NCBI GenBank assembly: GCA_016869595.1
Contig: VGDT01000001.1
Location: forward strand, 248,001-312,000
Source: Alphaproteobacteria bacterium
GTDB lineage: Bacteria > Pseudomonadota > Alphaproteobacteria > Rhizobiales > Beijerinckiaceae
DNA: 64,000 bases
Direction: 5' to 3'
The notes under the pieces: generated by a model
Database searches by the model: none
What the model was told of the DNA's origin: nothing
Seen by the model: only the letters and a program-made list of their open reading frames with translations
In this document: positions 44,585 through 53,749 of the stretch, in pieces
How the letters are laid out: each line of letters begins with the position of its first letter
Position numbering within the stretch: the first letter of the stretch is position 1
Translations under genes and position numbers: made by a program

Positions 44585-45862
44585 TTAAGATCGCCAGCCG
44601 GCGCGCCGCTGCGGAGCGCCGGCGATTTCTTGCCTCTGCGCCGGCCGCTGCATTAGCCGCGGCAACACGAGGTGCGGCAGCACGCCCTCGCGGATGACGG
44701 CGCGCCGCAGCGGACCGAGCGCCGCCATGGCGATGAAGCCCGCGCCCCGCAGTAAATCGACCGGCAGATAGGGAATGATGAGCGACCGGTTCAGCAGGTC
44801 GACGCCATGCGTCCTGAAGCCGATGTCGGCGCGTCTGTGACGGTCATAGCGCGCGAGCGCGCGCGACAACTCGCGCGAATTTTTAAGATCGACGCTCGCG
44901 AGACAATCTTCGAGGTCGGCCACGTCGCGCAGGCTCAAATTCAGCCCTTGCGCGCCGATCGGCGGAAAGATGTGACAGGTTTCGCCGACCAGCGCGAGGC
45001 GCCCGGTCGCATGTTTCGACACCTGCATGCCGCCCATGCGGAATTGACCGATGTCGCCCTCGATGCGCATCGCGCCAAGTTCCGATTTGGCGTAATCCTC
45101 GATTTCATATTCGAGCTCCTCGCGCGGCTTGGCGAGGCGGCGCCGCGCCTCAGCGACGCTCATCAGCCAGACGAGGCTCGAACGATATGGCGCGTCCTCC
45201 CGTGCGGGCAGCGGCACAAGCGTAAATGGCCCTGAGCGGGTGTGATATTCCGTCGAGATATTTTCGTGCGGGAATTCGTGGCGCAGAAGCATGGTCAGCG
45301 CCATCTGCGGATAGGTCCATTCCTTCACGTCGATTCCGGCGACGGCGCGCGCGCGGCTGTTGCGTCCATCCGCCGCGACGATGAAATCCGCTTTCAGGCG
45401 CCGCCCATCGGCGAGAATGGCGACGGCGCTGTCGCTGTTGAATTCGTAATCCGCAATGTCGGCGTCGACGATCTCGATTTCGGGGCGATTGCGACAGAGA
45501 TCCAGCAGGATCGCGACGAGTTCGTCATTGGACACATTGACGCCAAGCGCCGACAGGCCAATTTCGCGGGCGCGCAGGCTGAGTTCCGGCACCGGCAGAA
45601 ACTGATCGGTGTCGTCCACCATGTGGATCGCTTCGACCGGGCAACCCTGCGCCTTGACTCGTTCTAGTGCGCCGATGGCGTCGAGAAATCGGATGGATGC
45701 TTCGAACAAGGCGACGGTGCGGCCTGGCAGCGGCGGCGGAATCCGGCCGGCGAGCGTCGTTTTGAATCCTGCGCGCGCGAAGGCCAGCGCCGCGGCGAGG
45801 CCGGTCGACCCGGCGCCGGCGACGAGAATTTCTGATCTGCTGTCTTCTTGCGCCGTTTCCAT
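44585..45862 (-). CDS. FAD-dependent UbiH/UbiF-family hydroxylase
   Basis: 425 residues. ILVAGAGSTGLAAALAFARAG is the dinucleotide motif, DFIVAADGRNSRAR the DG motif, and LALVGETCHIFPPIGAQGLNLSLRDVADLE the GD motif of aromatic hydroxylases. The pattern matches ubiquinone-ring hydroxylases; alphaproteobacteria use UbiL/UbiM/UbiH types and I cannot tell which this is. It is divergent from pcs with 34 bases between starts. Confidence 0.85.
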   Translation of the reverse strand: METAQEDSRSEILVAGAGSTGLAAALAFARAGFKTTLAGRIPPPLPGRTVALFEASIRFLDAIGALERVKAQGCPVEAIHMVDDTDQFLPVPELSLRAREIGLSALGVNVSNDELVAILLDLCRNRPEIEIVDADIADYEFNSDSAVAILADGRRLKADFIVAADGRNSRARAVAGIDVKEWTYPQMALTMLLRHEFPHENISTEYHTRSGPFTLVPLPAREDAPYRSSLVWLMSVAEARRRLAKPREELEYEIEDYAKSELGAMRIEGDIGQFRMGGMQVSKHATGRLALVGETCHIFPPIGAQGLNLSLRDVADLEDCLASVDLKNSRELSRALARYDRHRRADIGFRTHGVDLLNRSLIIPYLPVDLLRGAGFIAMAALGPLRRAVIREGVLPHLVLPRLMQRPAQRQEIAGAPQRRAGWRS

Positions 45863-45896
45863 CTCAGTCGGTCTCCTCCGCCTGTTATAGCGGCAG

Positions 45897-46700
45897 ATGT
45901 TTCAGAGCGCGAGCAGGGCGGCTTTGGTCTGGCGCGAGCGGCGGTGTAGTCTCCGCCTCCCACTGCTCCACTCTCCGGCCGCCCTCGTGACGTCTTCCCG
46001 CCTCATCGGCCTTTCCGTCCACCTCTTCACGGCGAGCGGCGCGGCGCTCGGCCTCGTTGCGCTATTCCTTGCGGCGGAAGGCCGCTTCGCGGCGATGTTC
46101 GCCTGGCTTGGCGTTGCGCTCATCATCGACGCCGTCGACGGAACGCTGGCGCGGCGTCTCAAAGTGACCGAAACGGCGCCTTTCATCGACGGCGTCGCGC
46201 TCGACCTTGTCGTCGATTTTCTCAATTATGTGGTCACGCCGCTCGCGGCGCTGTGGCGTTCAGGCCTTATCGAGCCGGCGCTCGCCGGACCTGTTTGCGC
46301 AGTGGTCTGCGCGTGTTCGGCGCTCTATTTCGCCGATCGGCGCATGAAGACGCGTGATTATTGGTTTCGCGGATTCCCGGCGCTCTGGAACGTCGTCGTG
46401 TTCTATCTTCTTGTCTTGCGGCTTCCGGCGAATGCGAGCCTCGTGGTCGTTTTGGCTGCGACGGCTTTCATGTTCATTCCGGTCGTCTTTATTCATCCGC
46501 TGCGCGTCAAGCGGCTCCGCCTCGTGACGATCGCCGTCACCGCGATCTGGGCGGCGGCGGCAATGGCGGCGGTCATGCAGGATCTTGCAGCGGCCTCCTT
46601 TGCCGTAAAGGCGGTTCTGGTGGCGGCAGGATGTTATTTTCTGGCTTTGCCGCTTTTTCGGGAGGGCGGCGCGGTCGCGAAAGGAGAGATCGATGGTTAA
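45897..46700 (+). CDS. pcs: Phosphatidylcholine synthase
   Basis: 267 residues with seven or eight helices. DAVDGTLARRLKVTETAPFIDGVALDLVVD has the CDP-alcohol phosphotransferase motif DG-x2-AR...G-x3-D-x3-D. HVFTASGA-like HLFTASGAALG and DYWFRGFPALWNVVVFYL are Pcs-specific. It joins choline to CDP-diacylglycerol, a pathway typical of host-associated and methylotrophic Hyphomicrobiales. A GTG at 45987 would remove an atypical 30-residue N-terminus and may be the true start. Confidence 0.92.
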   Translation: MFQSASRAALVWRERRCSLRLPLLHSPAALVTSSRLIGLSVHLFTASGAALGLVALFLAAEGRFAAMFAWLGVALIIDAVDGTLARRLKVTETAPFIDGVALDLVVDFLNYVVTPLAALWRSGLIEPALAGPVCAVVCACSALYFADRRMKTRDYWFRGFPALWNVVVFYLLVLRLPANASLVVVLAATAFMFIPVVFIHPLRVKRLRLVTIAVTAIWAAAAMAAVMQDLAAASFAVKAVLVAAGCYFLALPLFREGGAVAKGEIDG

Positions 46701-47664
46701 GGCGATTCGCGTGCATCATCCTGGCGGACCAGAAGCGCTCGTCCTGGAGGACGTTGATCTCCCGGCGCCCGCGCCCGGCGAAGTGCAGATCCGTCAGCGC
46801 GCCATTGGCGTCAATTACATCGACATCTACCGCCGCACCGGCGCTTATCCGGCCGACTATCCGTTCATCCCCGGACATGAAGGCGCCGGTGACGTCATCG
46901 CGGTCGGCGAGAATGTGAAGTCCTTCAAAGTCGGAGATCGGGTCGCCTATGTAGGCGCGCTCGGCGGCTATTCGGAAGCGCGCAACATCGCAGCCGACTC
47001 AGTCATTCATCTGCCGAAGTCTTTCTCCTATGAGCAGGGCGCGGTGATGATGCTGAAAGGCCTGACCGCGCAATACCTCTTGCGCCGGACCTTCAAGGTG
47101 AAGAAAGGTCATCGCGTCCTCGTCCATGCCGGCGCCGGCGGCGTCGGACAAATCCTCTGCCAATGGGCCAATGCGCTCGGCGCGAAAGTCATCGCTACCG
47201 TCGGTTCCGCTGAAAAGGCGAAGATCGCGGAGGACGCGGGCGCCAAGCACACGATCCTCTATCGGGAGGAAAACTTCGTCGAACGCGTGCGGGACTTCAC
47301 CAAAGGCAAACTGTGCGACGTGGTCTATGACGGCGTCGGGCGCGCGACTTTTCCAGCCTCGCTCGATTGTCTGAAGCCATTCGGCATGTTCGTCAGCTTC
47401 GGCTCAGCCTCAGGTCCGATCGCCGCTTTCGACATCGGCCTTCTAGCGCTGAAAGGCTCGCTTTATGCGACCCGGCCGTCGCTTTTCACCCATATCGCGC
47501 GCCGGCGCGACTATGAGGAGATGATGGACGATCTCGTCCATGCGGTGAAGCAGGGCTACGTGGACCTCGCCGAACCGGCGCAGTTTCCGCTCGCCGATGT
47601 GGCCAAGGTGCATGCCGCGCTCGAATCACGCGCCACTAGCGGCTCTATGGTCCTAATTCCGTGA
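46693..47664 (+). CDS. NADPH:quinone reductase (zeta-crystallin-like)
   Basis: 323 residues; AAAGGAGAG precedes the ATG, which lies 8 bases inside pcs. MDR-family fold: QRAIGVNYIDIYRRTG, PFIPGHEGAGDVIAVGENV, VLVHAGAGGVGQILCQWANALGAKVIATVGS (NADPH site) and DVVYDGVGRATFPASLDCL. No zinc ligands. Reduces quinones by one electron; the physiological substrate is unknown. Confidence 0.9.
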   Translation: MVKAIRVHHPGGPEALVLEDVDLPAPAPGEVQIRQRAIGVNYIDIYRRTGAYPADYPFIPGHEGAGDVIAVGENVKSFKVGDRVAYVGALGGYSEARNIAADSVIHLPKSFSYEQGAVMMLKGLTAQYLLRRTFKVKKGHRVLVHAGAGGVGQILCQWANALGAKVIATVGSAEKAKIAEDAGAKHTILYREENFVERVRDFTKGKLCDVVYDGVGRATFPASLDCLKPFGMFVSFGSASGPIAAFDIGLLALKGSLYATRPSLFTHIARRRDYEEMMDDLVHAVKQGYVDLAEPAQFPLADVAKVHAALESRATSGSMVLIP

Positions 47665-48088
47665 TTTCGCCACAATGTAGCGAGTGAAAAGCAGCGCTTC
47701 AGCAACAAACTTGACTTGTGTTGCAATTTCACAACTGGCGGGACAAGTCGTGTCGCAAGGCTTTGTTAACTTGGCCGGATCTCGCGTCTCTCCCGGGCTC
47801 TCGCGGGCTCGATTGAGCAGCTTTTCCCCGCTTTTTCACCGCGCCCGAGCGAACCTCGACAATTTCGTCCTACGCTTTCGGCGCAAATCGATTATGCTTC
47901 GAATGTTCCGGCTTTGAGGTTCCTCCCGCCTCTCGATTAGCCCGAACCGCCTTCCAAAACCCGGCGCCCGAGCCGGGTTTTTTTCTTAAGCCCCGCTCGG
48001 CAACACCGTAGTTTCTATTGCAAATTTTTACGAAGGGCCCCATCCTTGGGTCGCGGCCGGCTCTCTCGCGGGCTTTGGGCCGCGAAGC
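47665..48088. other. 424-base gap with an orphan terminator, possible small RNA
   Basis: The nearest upstream gene ends at 47664, yet a strong terminator sits at 47956-47984. That distance suggests either a long 3' tail or a separate short transcript. A 7-codon frame (MLRMFRL, 47894-47917) lies about 40 bases before the hairpin. Longer frames here have no ribosome site or family pattern. Confidence 0.45.
47956..47984 (+). terminator. Rho-independent terminator
   Basis: AAAACCCGGC (47956-47965), loop GCCCGA, GCCGGGTTTT (47972-47981) followed by more T. Seven T in a row after the stem make this the clearest intrinsic terminator in the window, reading rightward. Confidence 0.85.
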
Positions 48089-48517
48089 ATGAGGGTTGCA
48101 ACGCTGCCGACAGGTGTTCATCCGGGGGCGGGACTTAGTCCGCTCCGGCCGGAAATAGGCGCAGGCGCGCCGTTGACCGGTTCAATCGTGCAAAAGGTTC
48201 TCGCCAGCCTGGACGAAACGAAGGCCGAGGACATCGTCTCCATCGATCTGCGCGGAAAGACCGCCCTCGCCGATGATATGATCATCGCGACGGGCCGCTC
48301 GACCGTGCATGTCGGCGCCATCGCCGACAAAGCGATCAAGGCCCTGAAGGCCGCGGGCGTCGTTGCGCCGCGTGTCGAGGGCCTGTCCCAGTGCGACTGG
48401 GTGCTGATCGACGCCGGCGACGTCATCGTCCACATTTTCCGTCCCGAGGTGCGCCAGTTCTACAATCTCGAAAAGATGTGGGGCGGCGACCGTCCGGTGG
48501 AGATTCGCTTGGTCTGA
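48089..48517 (+). CDS. rsfS: Ribosomal silencing factor RsfS
   Basis: 142 residues. LDETKAEDIVSIDLRGKTALADDMIIATGRSTVHVGAIADKA, GLSQCDWVLIDAGDVIVHIFRPEVRQFYNLEKMW is the RsfS (Iojap) core in full. It binds L14 of the 50S subunit and blocks subunit joining in starvation. It is followed by rlmH as in most bacteria; nadD, often upstream, is absent. Confidence 0.95.
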   Translation: MRVATLPTGVHPGAGLSPLRPEIGAGAPLTGSIVQKVLASLDETKAEDIVSIDLRGKTALADDMIIATGRSTVHVGAIADKAIKALKAAGVVAPRVEGLSQCDWVLIDAGDVIVHIFRPEVRQFYNLEKMWGGDRPVEIRLV

Positions 48518-48578
48518 CGGGAACTGACGGGCGTTCCTTTTGGGTCGCTTGTTTCGCTTCTGTTTCGACTGGCGCTGG

Positions 48579-49058
48579 ATGAAACTGGGACTGATTTGCG
48601 TCGGCCGGCTCAAAGCCGGCCCTGAGCGAGAACTTTACGCGCGCTACGCCGAGCGTATCGGCGCCTTCCAACGGCTGGGCCTCGAAGGCTTGGAGCTCAA
48701 GGAGATTGACGAGAGCAAAGCCGCCTCGGCGGCCGAGCGCGCGTCGCGCGAAGGCGCGGAATTGCTCGCGGCGTTGCCCGCCGACTCGCGTCTTGTGGCC
48801 TTCGACGAGCGGGGCAGGGCGATAACGAGCGTCGCCTTTGCGCAATTCATCGCCTCCGAACGCGATAGAGGCTGCAAGGCGCTCCGGTTTGCAATCGGCG
48901 GCGCCGAAGGCCTCGATGAAAGCGTGCGCGCTCAGGCCGCCGCGATTTTCTCCTTCGGCGTGATGACGCTGCCGCATCAATTGGCGCGCATTCTGGCAGC
49001 CGAGCAGATTTACCGGGCGATGACGATCTTGTCGGGCCATCCCTATCACCGGGGATAG
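48579..49058 (+). CDS. rlmH: 23S rRNA pseudouridine-1915 N3-methyltransferase
   Basis: 159 residues from the ATG at 48579, where the conserved start MKLGLICVGRLK lies; an upstream ATG at 48540 adds unrelated residues. LVAFDERGRAITSVAFAQFI, RFAIGGAEGL and the SPOUT knot end FGVMTLPHQLARILAAEQIYRAMTILSGHPYH are intact. It methylates pseudouridine 1915 in helix 69 using S-adenosylmethionine. Confidence 0.95.
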   Translation: MKLGLICVGRLKAGPERELYARYAERIGAFQRLGLEGLELKEIDESKAASAAERASREGAELLAALPADSRLVAFDERGRAITSVAFAQFIASERDRGCKALRFAIGGAEGLDESVRAQAAAIFSFGVMTLPHQLARILAAEQIYRAMTILSGHPYHRG

Positions 49059-49061
49059 GCG

Positions 49062-49469
49062 TTACGGGGCCTCGGGCGTCCAGGCGGCGTCAATATCCGT
49101 GCGCGTGAAATCCTCGCCTTTGTAAAGCAGCGGCAGTGAGCCGACTTTCGCGACGGCATAGGAGAGGCAATCGCCGAAATTAAGTTGCGCCGGATGTCCG
49201 CGCCCCTTGCCATATCTGTCGTAAGCGGCGCTGGCCGCTTCGTAATGTTCCTGCGTTAAGGCTTCGGTTCGGATGTTCTTCCAGCCGAAAATGCGTTCGA
49301 GATTTGCGACATGGGCGTCCGCGCTTCGCGCGCGGACCGCCATATAGGTCTCCAGCCGAGTCGGCGCGCCGACGACGCAGTCGTTTTCGGAGAGGATGCG
49401 GGCGAAACTTGCGCCTTCCGGCTCTCGTAACAGGATCGCGAAAATCGCCGACGAATCGACTGCAATCAT
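49062..49469 (-). CDS. vapC: VapC-type PIN-domain toxin
   Basis: 135 residues. MIAVDSSAIFAIL, ETYMAV, FGDCLSYAVA and GEDFTRTDI supply the acidic residues of the PIN active site. RNase of a type II toxin-antitoxin pair; the start overlaps the vapB stop by 4 bases, the usual coupling. It sits between rlmH and purA. Confidence 0.88.
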   Translation of the reverse strand: MIAVDSSAIFAILLREPEGASFARILSENDCVVGAPTRLETYMAVRARSADAHVANLERIFGWKNIRTEALTQEHYEAASAAYDRYGKGRGHPAQLNFGDCLSYAVAKVGSLPLLYKGEDFTRTDIDAAWTPEAP

Positions 49470-49738
49470 TTCGGCAGTCCAGATTCGTCGTACATTTCTT
49501 CACTAGTCAGAATTTTCGCCGGCGCTTTCGCATGCGCCGCCGAGACGGCTTTCATCAGCGCGCGATAATTCGTTTCGGCCTCCGCGGCCGTCACACTGGC
49601 GCTCGCGATACGCCGTTGGGCTTGATACTCCCGCAGCGCCGACACGACGACCTCGGTCGTCGTCTTGCCTAGCCGTTGCGCCAGCCGATGCGCAATGTCG
49701 TAGCCTTCGTCGCTGCGTATGTTGAGTTGGCGAGCCAT
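49466..49738 (-). CDS. vapB: VapB-type antitoxin (Rv0623/PSK family)
   Basis: 90 residues. MARQLNIRSDEGYDIAHRLAQRLGKTTTEVVVSALREY is a ribbon-helix-helix domain for DNA binding; the Lys/Glu-rich tail would neutralise VapC. A perfect inverted repeat (49749-49775) lies 11 bases upstream and is the expected autoregulatory site. Confidence 0.87.
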   Translation of the reverse strand: MARQLNIRSDEGYDIAHRLAQRLGKTTTEVVVSALREYQAQRRIASASVTAAEAETNYRALMKAVSAAHAKAPAKILTSEEMYDESGLPK

Positions 49739-49748
49739 TGGACGATCC

Positions 49749-49775
49749 TGCTAGCATATTTTATATATGCTAGCA
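49749..49775. promoter_or_regulatory. VapB operator palindrome
   Basis: TGCTAGCATAT (49749-49759), spacer TTTAT, ATATGCTAGCA (49765-49775): two perfect 11-base arms. TATAAT-like sequence within the AT-rich centre would place the promoter under the bound antitoxin, as in other vapBC units. Confidence 0.8.
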
Positions 49776-49846
49776 CCCTGGTCGCGCCGGCGAAAGACTG
49801 GCGTAACGCACGCTTTACCGGCGCGCGTCATTACGCTAAACCCCGT

Positions 49847-49883
49847 CGGTAACGAGCCCCGGCGTTACCGCGCGGGGCTTTTT
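49847..49883 (+). promoter_or_regulatory. Overlapping alternative hairpins ahead of purA (possible attenuator)
   Basis: Hairpin A pairs CGGTAACG (49847-49854) with CGTTACCG (49863-49870). Hairpin B pairs AGCCCCG (49855-49861) with CGGGGCT (49873-49879) and runs into TTTTT, giving an intrinsic terminator 24 bases before the purA start. The loop of A is the 5' arm of B, so only one can form. That is the logic of an attenuator or riboswitch expression platform; a simple terminator is the alternative. Confidence 0.5.
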
Positions 49884-49906
49884 CTGTTTGGAGATCGAGT
49901 TCGGCC

Positions 49907-51202
49907 ATGGCGAATGTGGCGGTGGTCGGCGCCCAATGGGGCGACGAAGGCAAGGGCAAGATCGTCGACTGGCTGTCGCTTGAGGCCGATGTCGTCGTGC
50001 GCTTTCAGGGCGGGCATAACGCCGGGCACACGCTCGTTATCGACGGCGTGACCTATAAGCTTGCTTTGCTGCCTTCGGGAATCGTGCGGCCGGGCAAGCT
50101 TTCCGTCATCGGCAATGGCGTCGTCGTCGATCCGCATTTTCTCGTCGGCGAGATCGACCGGCTGCGGGAGCAGGGCGTCGAGATTTCGCCGATGAATCTC
50201 AAGATCGCCGAAAACGCGCCGCTCATTCTTTCGCTGCATCGCGAGCTCGACGCGCATCGCGAGGAGGCCGCCGGCAACGGCGTGAAGATCGGCACCACCA
50301 AGCGCGGGATCGGCCCCGCCTATGAAGATAAGGTCGGACGCCGCTCGATCCGCCTCATGGACCTCGCCGAGCCTGATCTGCTCGACGATAAGATCACCCG
50401 TCTGCTCGCTCATCACGATCCGCTGCGGCGCGGCCTTGGCCTGCCCGAAGTCAATGCGGACGCCTTGCGCGAGGAGCTGCTCAGCGTCGCGCCGCGTATC
50501 CTGCCGTTCATGGACGCGGTGTGGGAGCTGCTCGAAGACAATCGCCGCGCCGGCAAGCGCATCCTCTTCGAGGGCGCGCAGGGCGTGTTGCTCGACGTCG
50601 ACCACGGCACCTATCCTTATGTGACGTCGTCCAACACGGTCGCCGCTTCGGCGGCGAGCGGCTCGGGGCTCGGCCCCGGCGCCATCGGCTATGTGCTCGG
50701 CATCGCCAAGGCCTATACGACGCGCGTCGGCGGCGGTCCGTTCCCGACCGAGCTTCATGACGAGATCGGCCAATTGATCGGCGATCGCGGCCGCGAATTC
50801 GGCACCAACACGGGGCGTCGACGGCGTTGCGGCTGGTTCGACGCCGTGCTGACGCGTCAGGCGGTGAAGACGTCGGGCATCAATGGCGTCGCGCTGACGA
50901 AGCTCGATATTCTTGACGGTTTCGACGAGATCAAAATCTGCACGCATTACATGCTCGACGACAAGCGCATCGAGCGCCTGCCGGCCTCGCAGGCGGCGCA
51001 GTCGCGGGTGCAGCCGATCTATGAGCGCTTCCCCGGCTGGAAGGAATCGACGAGCGGCGCGCGCTCCTGGGCGCATCTGCCGGCGCAGGCGATCAAATAT
51101 GTTCGCCGCATTGAAGAGCTGATCGGGGCGCCGGTCGCTTTGCTCTCGACCAGCCCCGAGCGCGCGGACACGATCCTCGTGCACAATCCGTTTCAGGATT
51201 GA
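49907..51202 (+). CDS. purA: Adenylosuccinate synthetase
   Basis: 431 residues. [20 protein letters not shown] (GTP-binding start), [45 protein letters not shown] and [14 protein letters not shown] are all intact. It converts IMP and aspartate to adenylosuccinate. The usual GTTTGR is GTNTGR here, a minor change. Confidence 0.96.
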   Translation: MANVAVVGAQWGDEGKGKIVDWLSLEADVVVRFQGGHNAGHTLVIDGVTYKLALLPSGIVRPGKLSVIGNGVVVDPHFLVGEIDRLREQGVEISPMNLKIAENAPLILSLHRELDAHREEAAGNGVKIGTTKRGIGPAYEDKVGRRSIRLMDLAEPDLLDDKITRLLAHHDPLRRGLGLPEVNADALREELLSVAPRILPFMDAVWELLEDNRRAGKRILFEGAQGVLLDVDHGTYPYVTSSNTVAASAASGSGLGPGAIGYVLGIAKAYTTRVGGGPFPTELHDEIGQLIGDRGREFGTNTGRRRRCGWFDAVLTRQAVKTSGINGVALTKLDILDGFDEIKICTHYMLDDKRIERLPASQAAQSRVQPIYERFPGWKESTSGARSWAHLPAQAIKYVRRIEELIGAPVALLSTSPERADTILVHNPFQD

Positions 51203-51361
51203 GGCAGTTCGCTCAGTGCGAGACGCGCGCTGCGCGCGCTCCTCAGGGCGAGGGCTGTGGTCAGGAGATAGAACGGTCGTTGGCCAATATTGCCGCCAGC
51301 GCCGCGCATAGGGTTGCGTCCCCCGGCGCCCTTCGCCATATCGGGCGAAGGAGGAGAGGAT

Positions 51362-51853
51362 ATGGAGCCACCCAGCCGGCCTTGTAGCGCGCCCGCTTTG
51401 CGCCTCCACGCGCTCGACAGCGAGGACCTTTCGCTCTTGTCGGCGCATTTGCAGGACGCTCTGGTGCGTGTCGGCGACATCGCGTTTATTCCCGAGAAGC
51501 GTCGGTTCGCCCTCATCGGGTCGCGTTTCGATTGGGCCGCCGAGCTTGACGGACGTCTGGAGCGCTGCCGCTGCGGCCTCCATTTCGAGGGCGTTCAGCG
51601 CGTGCGTTGCCAGCGCGTCGCTCGCGACCGGCTGGACGCCATTCTTGAGCTGCTCGCGGTCACTTTCGAGCCTGACGCCGAGCCGCCGTCGGGGGTCATC
51701 CGGCTCTATTTCGCCGGCGGCGCGTCGATCGCGCTGGAGGTTGAATGCGTCGAGGCGCAACTTTGCGACATGGGTCCGCGTTGGAAAGTCGCCGCCCGGC
51801 CGATCCATGATTTCGGCGGCGAACTTGACGAGGACGCTCGCCGAGGGCCATGA
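51362..51853 (+). CDS. DUF2948 family protein
   Basis: 163 residues from the ATG at 51362 (GGAGGAGAGG upstream). LRLHALDSEDLSLLSAHLQDALVRVGDIAF, RRFALIGSRFDWA and LYFAGGASIALEVECVEAQLCDMGPRW are the DUF2948 blocks. The function is unknown. It usually precedes hisD in Hyphomicrobiales, as here. Confidence 0.88.
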   Translation: MEPPSRPCSAPALRLHALDSEDLSLLSAHLQDALVRVGDIAFIPEKRRFALIGSRFDWAAELDGRLERCRCGLHFEGVQRVRCQRVARDRLDAILELLAVTFEPDAEPPSGVIRLYFAGGASIALEVECVEAQLCDMGPRWKVAARPIHDFGGELDEDARRGP

Positions 51854-51880
51854 CAGCCGAACTTCCGGCTGGAGAGGATC

Positions 51881-53182
51881 ATGACCCTGCGTTTGGACGC
51901 CTCGGCGCCCGATTTTGAACAGCGTTTCGTGTCATTGCTCGCTATGAAGCGGGAGGCGTCGCAGGACGTCGATGCGACCGTTCGCGGCATCATCGAGGAC
52001 GTCGTCGCTCGCGGGGATGCGGCCCTCGTCGACTATTCCAAGCGATTCGACCGCATCGACCTTGAGGAAACCGGAATCGCGGTCTCTCGCGAAGAGGTCG
52101 CAGCGGCGGAAGCCAAATGCTCGTCCGAGCAGCTTGCGGCGCTCGATCTGGCGCTCGAGCGCATCACCGCCTTTCACGAGCGGCAGAGGCCGCAGGATTT
52201 GCGCTTTCGCGACGCCGCCGGCGTCGAACTCGGCTGGCGCTGGACGCCGCTCGACTCCGTGGGTCTCTATGTGCCCGGCGGCACCGCCGCCTATCCCTCT
52301 TCAGTGCTGATGAATGTCGTGCCGGCGAAAGTCGCCGGCGTAAAGCGCATCGTCATGGTGGTTCCGACGCCCGGCGGCCATGTCGAGCCGCTGGTGCTCG
52401 CCGCCGCGAAACGCTCCGGCATCGACGAAATCTATCGGATCGGCGGCGCGCAGGCGGTGGCGGCGCTCGCCTATGGCACGAAGACCATCGCGCCTGTCGC
52501 CAAGATCGTTGGGCCGGGCAACGCCTGGGTGGCGGCGGCGAAGCGCCGGGTGTTCGGCCAGGTCGGCATCGACATGATCGCCGGACCCTCCGAAGTGCTG
52601 GTCCTCGCCGACGCGACCGCCAATCCCGACTGGATCGCCGCCGATCTGCTGGCGCAGGCGGAGCACGACGAATCCGCGCAATCGATTCTGATCACCGATG
52701 ACGCCGCTCTTGCCGACTCTGTCGTCGCCGCCGTCGAACGGCATCTCTCGACGCTTTCGCGCAAGGAAATCGCCGGCGCCTCTTGGCGCGACTATGGCGC
52801 GACGATTCTCGTGAAGACTCTCGCCGACGCCATTCCGCTCGCCGACCGCATCGCCGCCGAACATCTCGAAATCATTAGTGAAGATGCAGAAGGTCTCGCG
52901 GCGCGCGTTTCGAACGCTGGCGCGATCTTTATCGGCGCCTATACGCCGGAGGCCGTCGGCGATTATGTCGGCGGCTCGAACCATGTGCTGCCGACGGCGC
53001 GTTCGGCGCGCTTCTCGTCGGGCTTAAGCGTGCTCGATTTCGTCAAGCGCACGTCGATCCTCAAATGCGACGCGGACTCGCTGCGCGCCATCGGCGCCGC
53101 CGCCGTGACGCTCGGCGACGCCGAAGGTCTGCAGGCCCATGCGCGCTCGGTTTCTATCCGCCTCAATCAGCTCGGGGCGTGA
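51881..53182 (+). CDS. hisD: Histidinol dehydrogenase
   Basis: 433 residues. VGLYVPGGTAAYPSSVLMNVVPAKVAGV, GPGNAWVAAAKRRVFGQVGIDMIAGPSEVLVLAD and GDYVGGSNHVLPTA are the HisD signatures, with zinc and catalytic His/Glu residues present. The last two steps of histidine synthesis. Starts 27 bases after DUF2948. Confidence 0.96.
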   Translation: MTLRLDASAPDFEQRFVSLLAMKREASQDVDATVRGIIEDVVARGDAALVDYSKRFDRIDLEETGIAVSREEVAAAEAKCSSEQLAALDLALERITAFHERQRPQDLRFRDAAGVELGWRWTPLDSVGLYVPGGTAAYPSSVLMNVVPAKVAGVKRIVMVVPTPGGHVEPLVLAAAKRSGIDEIYRIGGAQAVAALAYGTKTIAPVAKIVGPGNAWVAAAKRRVFGQVGIDMIAGPSEVLVLADATANPDWIAADLLAQAEHDESAQSILITDDAALADSVVAAVERHLSTLSRKEIAGASWRDYGATILVKTLADAIPLADRIAAEHLEIISEDAEGLAARVSNAGAIFIGAYTPEAVGDYVGGSNHVLPTARSARFSSGLSVLDFVKRTSILKCDADSLRAIGAAAVTLGDAEGLQAHARSVSIRLNQLGA

Positions 53183-53185
53183 GGC

Positions 53186-53665
53186 GTGGACTCAAACGAG
53201 TCGAAGCGGCTGATCTCCGTCACGCTCGATGAAAATTCGATCGGACGCGGTTCGGCCGATCAGGAGCATGAACGCGCGATTGCGATTTACGATCTTATCG
53301 AGGAAAACAGCTTTTCGCTTGTCGGTTACGACGGCGGGCCTTACGCGCTGCTGATTTCGCTCGTCGACGCGAAGCTCGTCTTTAAGATCTGCGATGCGGG
53401 AGGCGTCTGCCTCGTCACCCATATTCTCTCGCTGACGCCTTTCAGACGCATTCTCAAAGACTATTTCATGATCTGCGAAAGCTATTACGCGGCGATCCGC
53501 CATGCGACGCCCAGCAGAATCGAGGCGATCGACATGGGCCGTCGCGGTCTTCACAACGAAGGCGCGCAGCTTCTCCTTGAACGCCTGAAAGGAAAAGTCG
53601 ACACGGATCAGGACACGGCGCGCCGCCTCTTCACGTTGATCACGGCGCTGCACTGGAAAGGCTGA
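53186..53665 (+). CDS. UPF0262 family protein
   Basis: 159 residues from a GTG 3 bases after his[35 protein letters not shown] and [24 protein letters not shown] define UPF0262, an alphaproteobacterial family of unknown function that is nearly always next to hisD. Confidence 0.9.
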   Translation: MDSNESKRLISVTLDENSIGRGSADQEHERAIAIYDLIEENSFSLVGYDGGPYALLISLVDAKLVFKICDAGGVCLVTHILSLTPFRRILKDYFMICESYYAAIRHATPSRIEAIDMGRRGLHNEGAQLLLERLKGKVDTDQDTARRLFTLITALHWKG

Positions 53666-53692
53666 GCGCAATGCTTAGCGCGGCAATGATGA

Positions 53693-53713
53693 AGCGCCGC
53701 GTTGCGCGGCGCT
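53693..53713. terminator. G/C-rich hairpin after UPF0262
   Basis: AGCGCCGCG (53693-53701), loop TTG, CGCGGCGCT (53705-53713), 27 bases past the stop. A 9-base stem without a T-run; it may separate the hisD unit from the inserted GNAT gene. Confidence 0.45.
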
Positions 53714-53749
53714 GAGTCACGTCGCATTTGTCATTATGGAATTCGTCGC

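Noticed and set aside
49865-51808. A 647-codon minus-strand open frame over purA
   Set aside because: It is antisense to an intact purA; its residues show no family pattern and it has the Arg/Asp/Ala bias of shadow frames in high-GC DNA.
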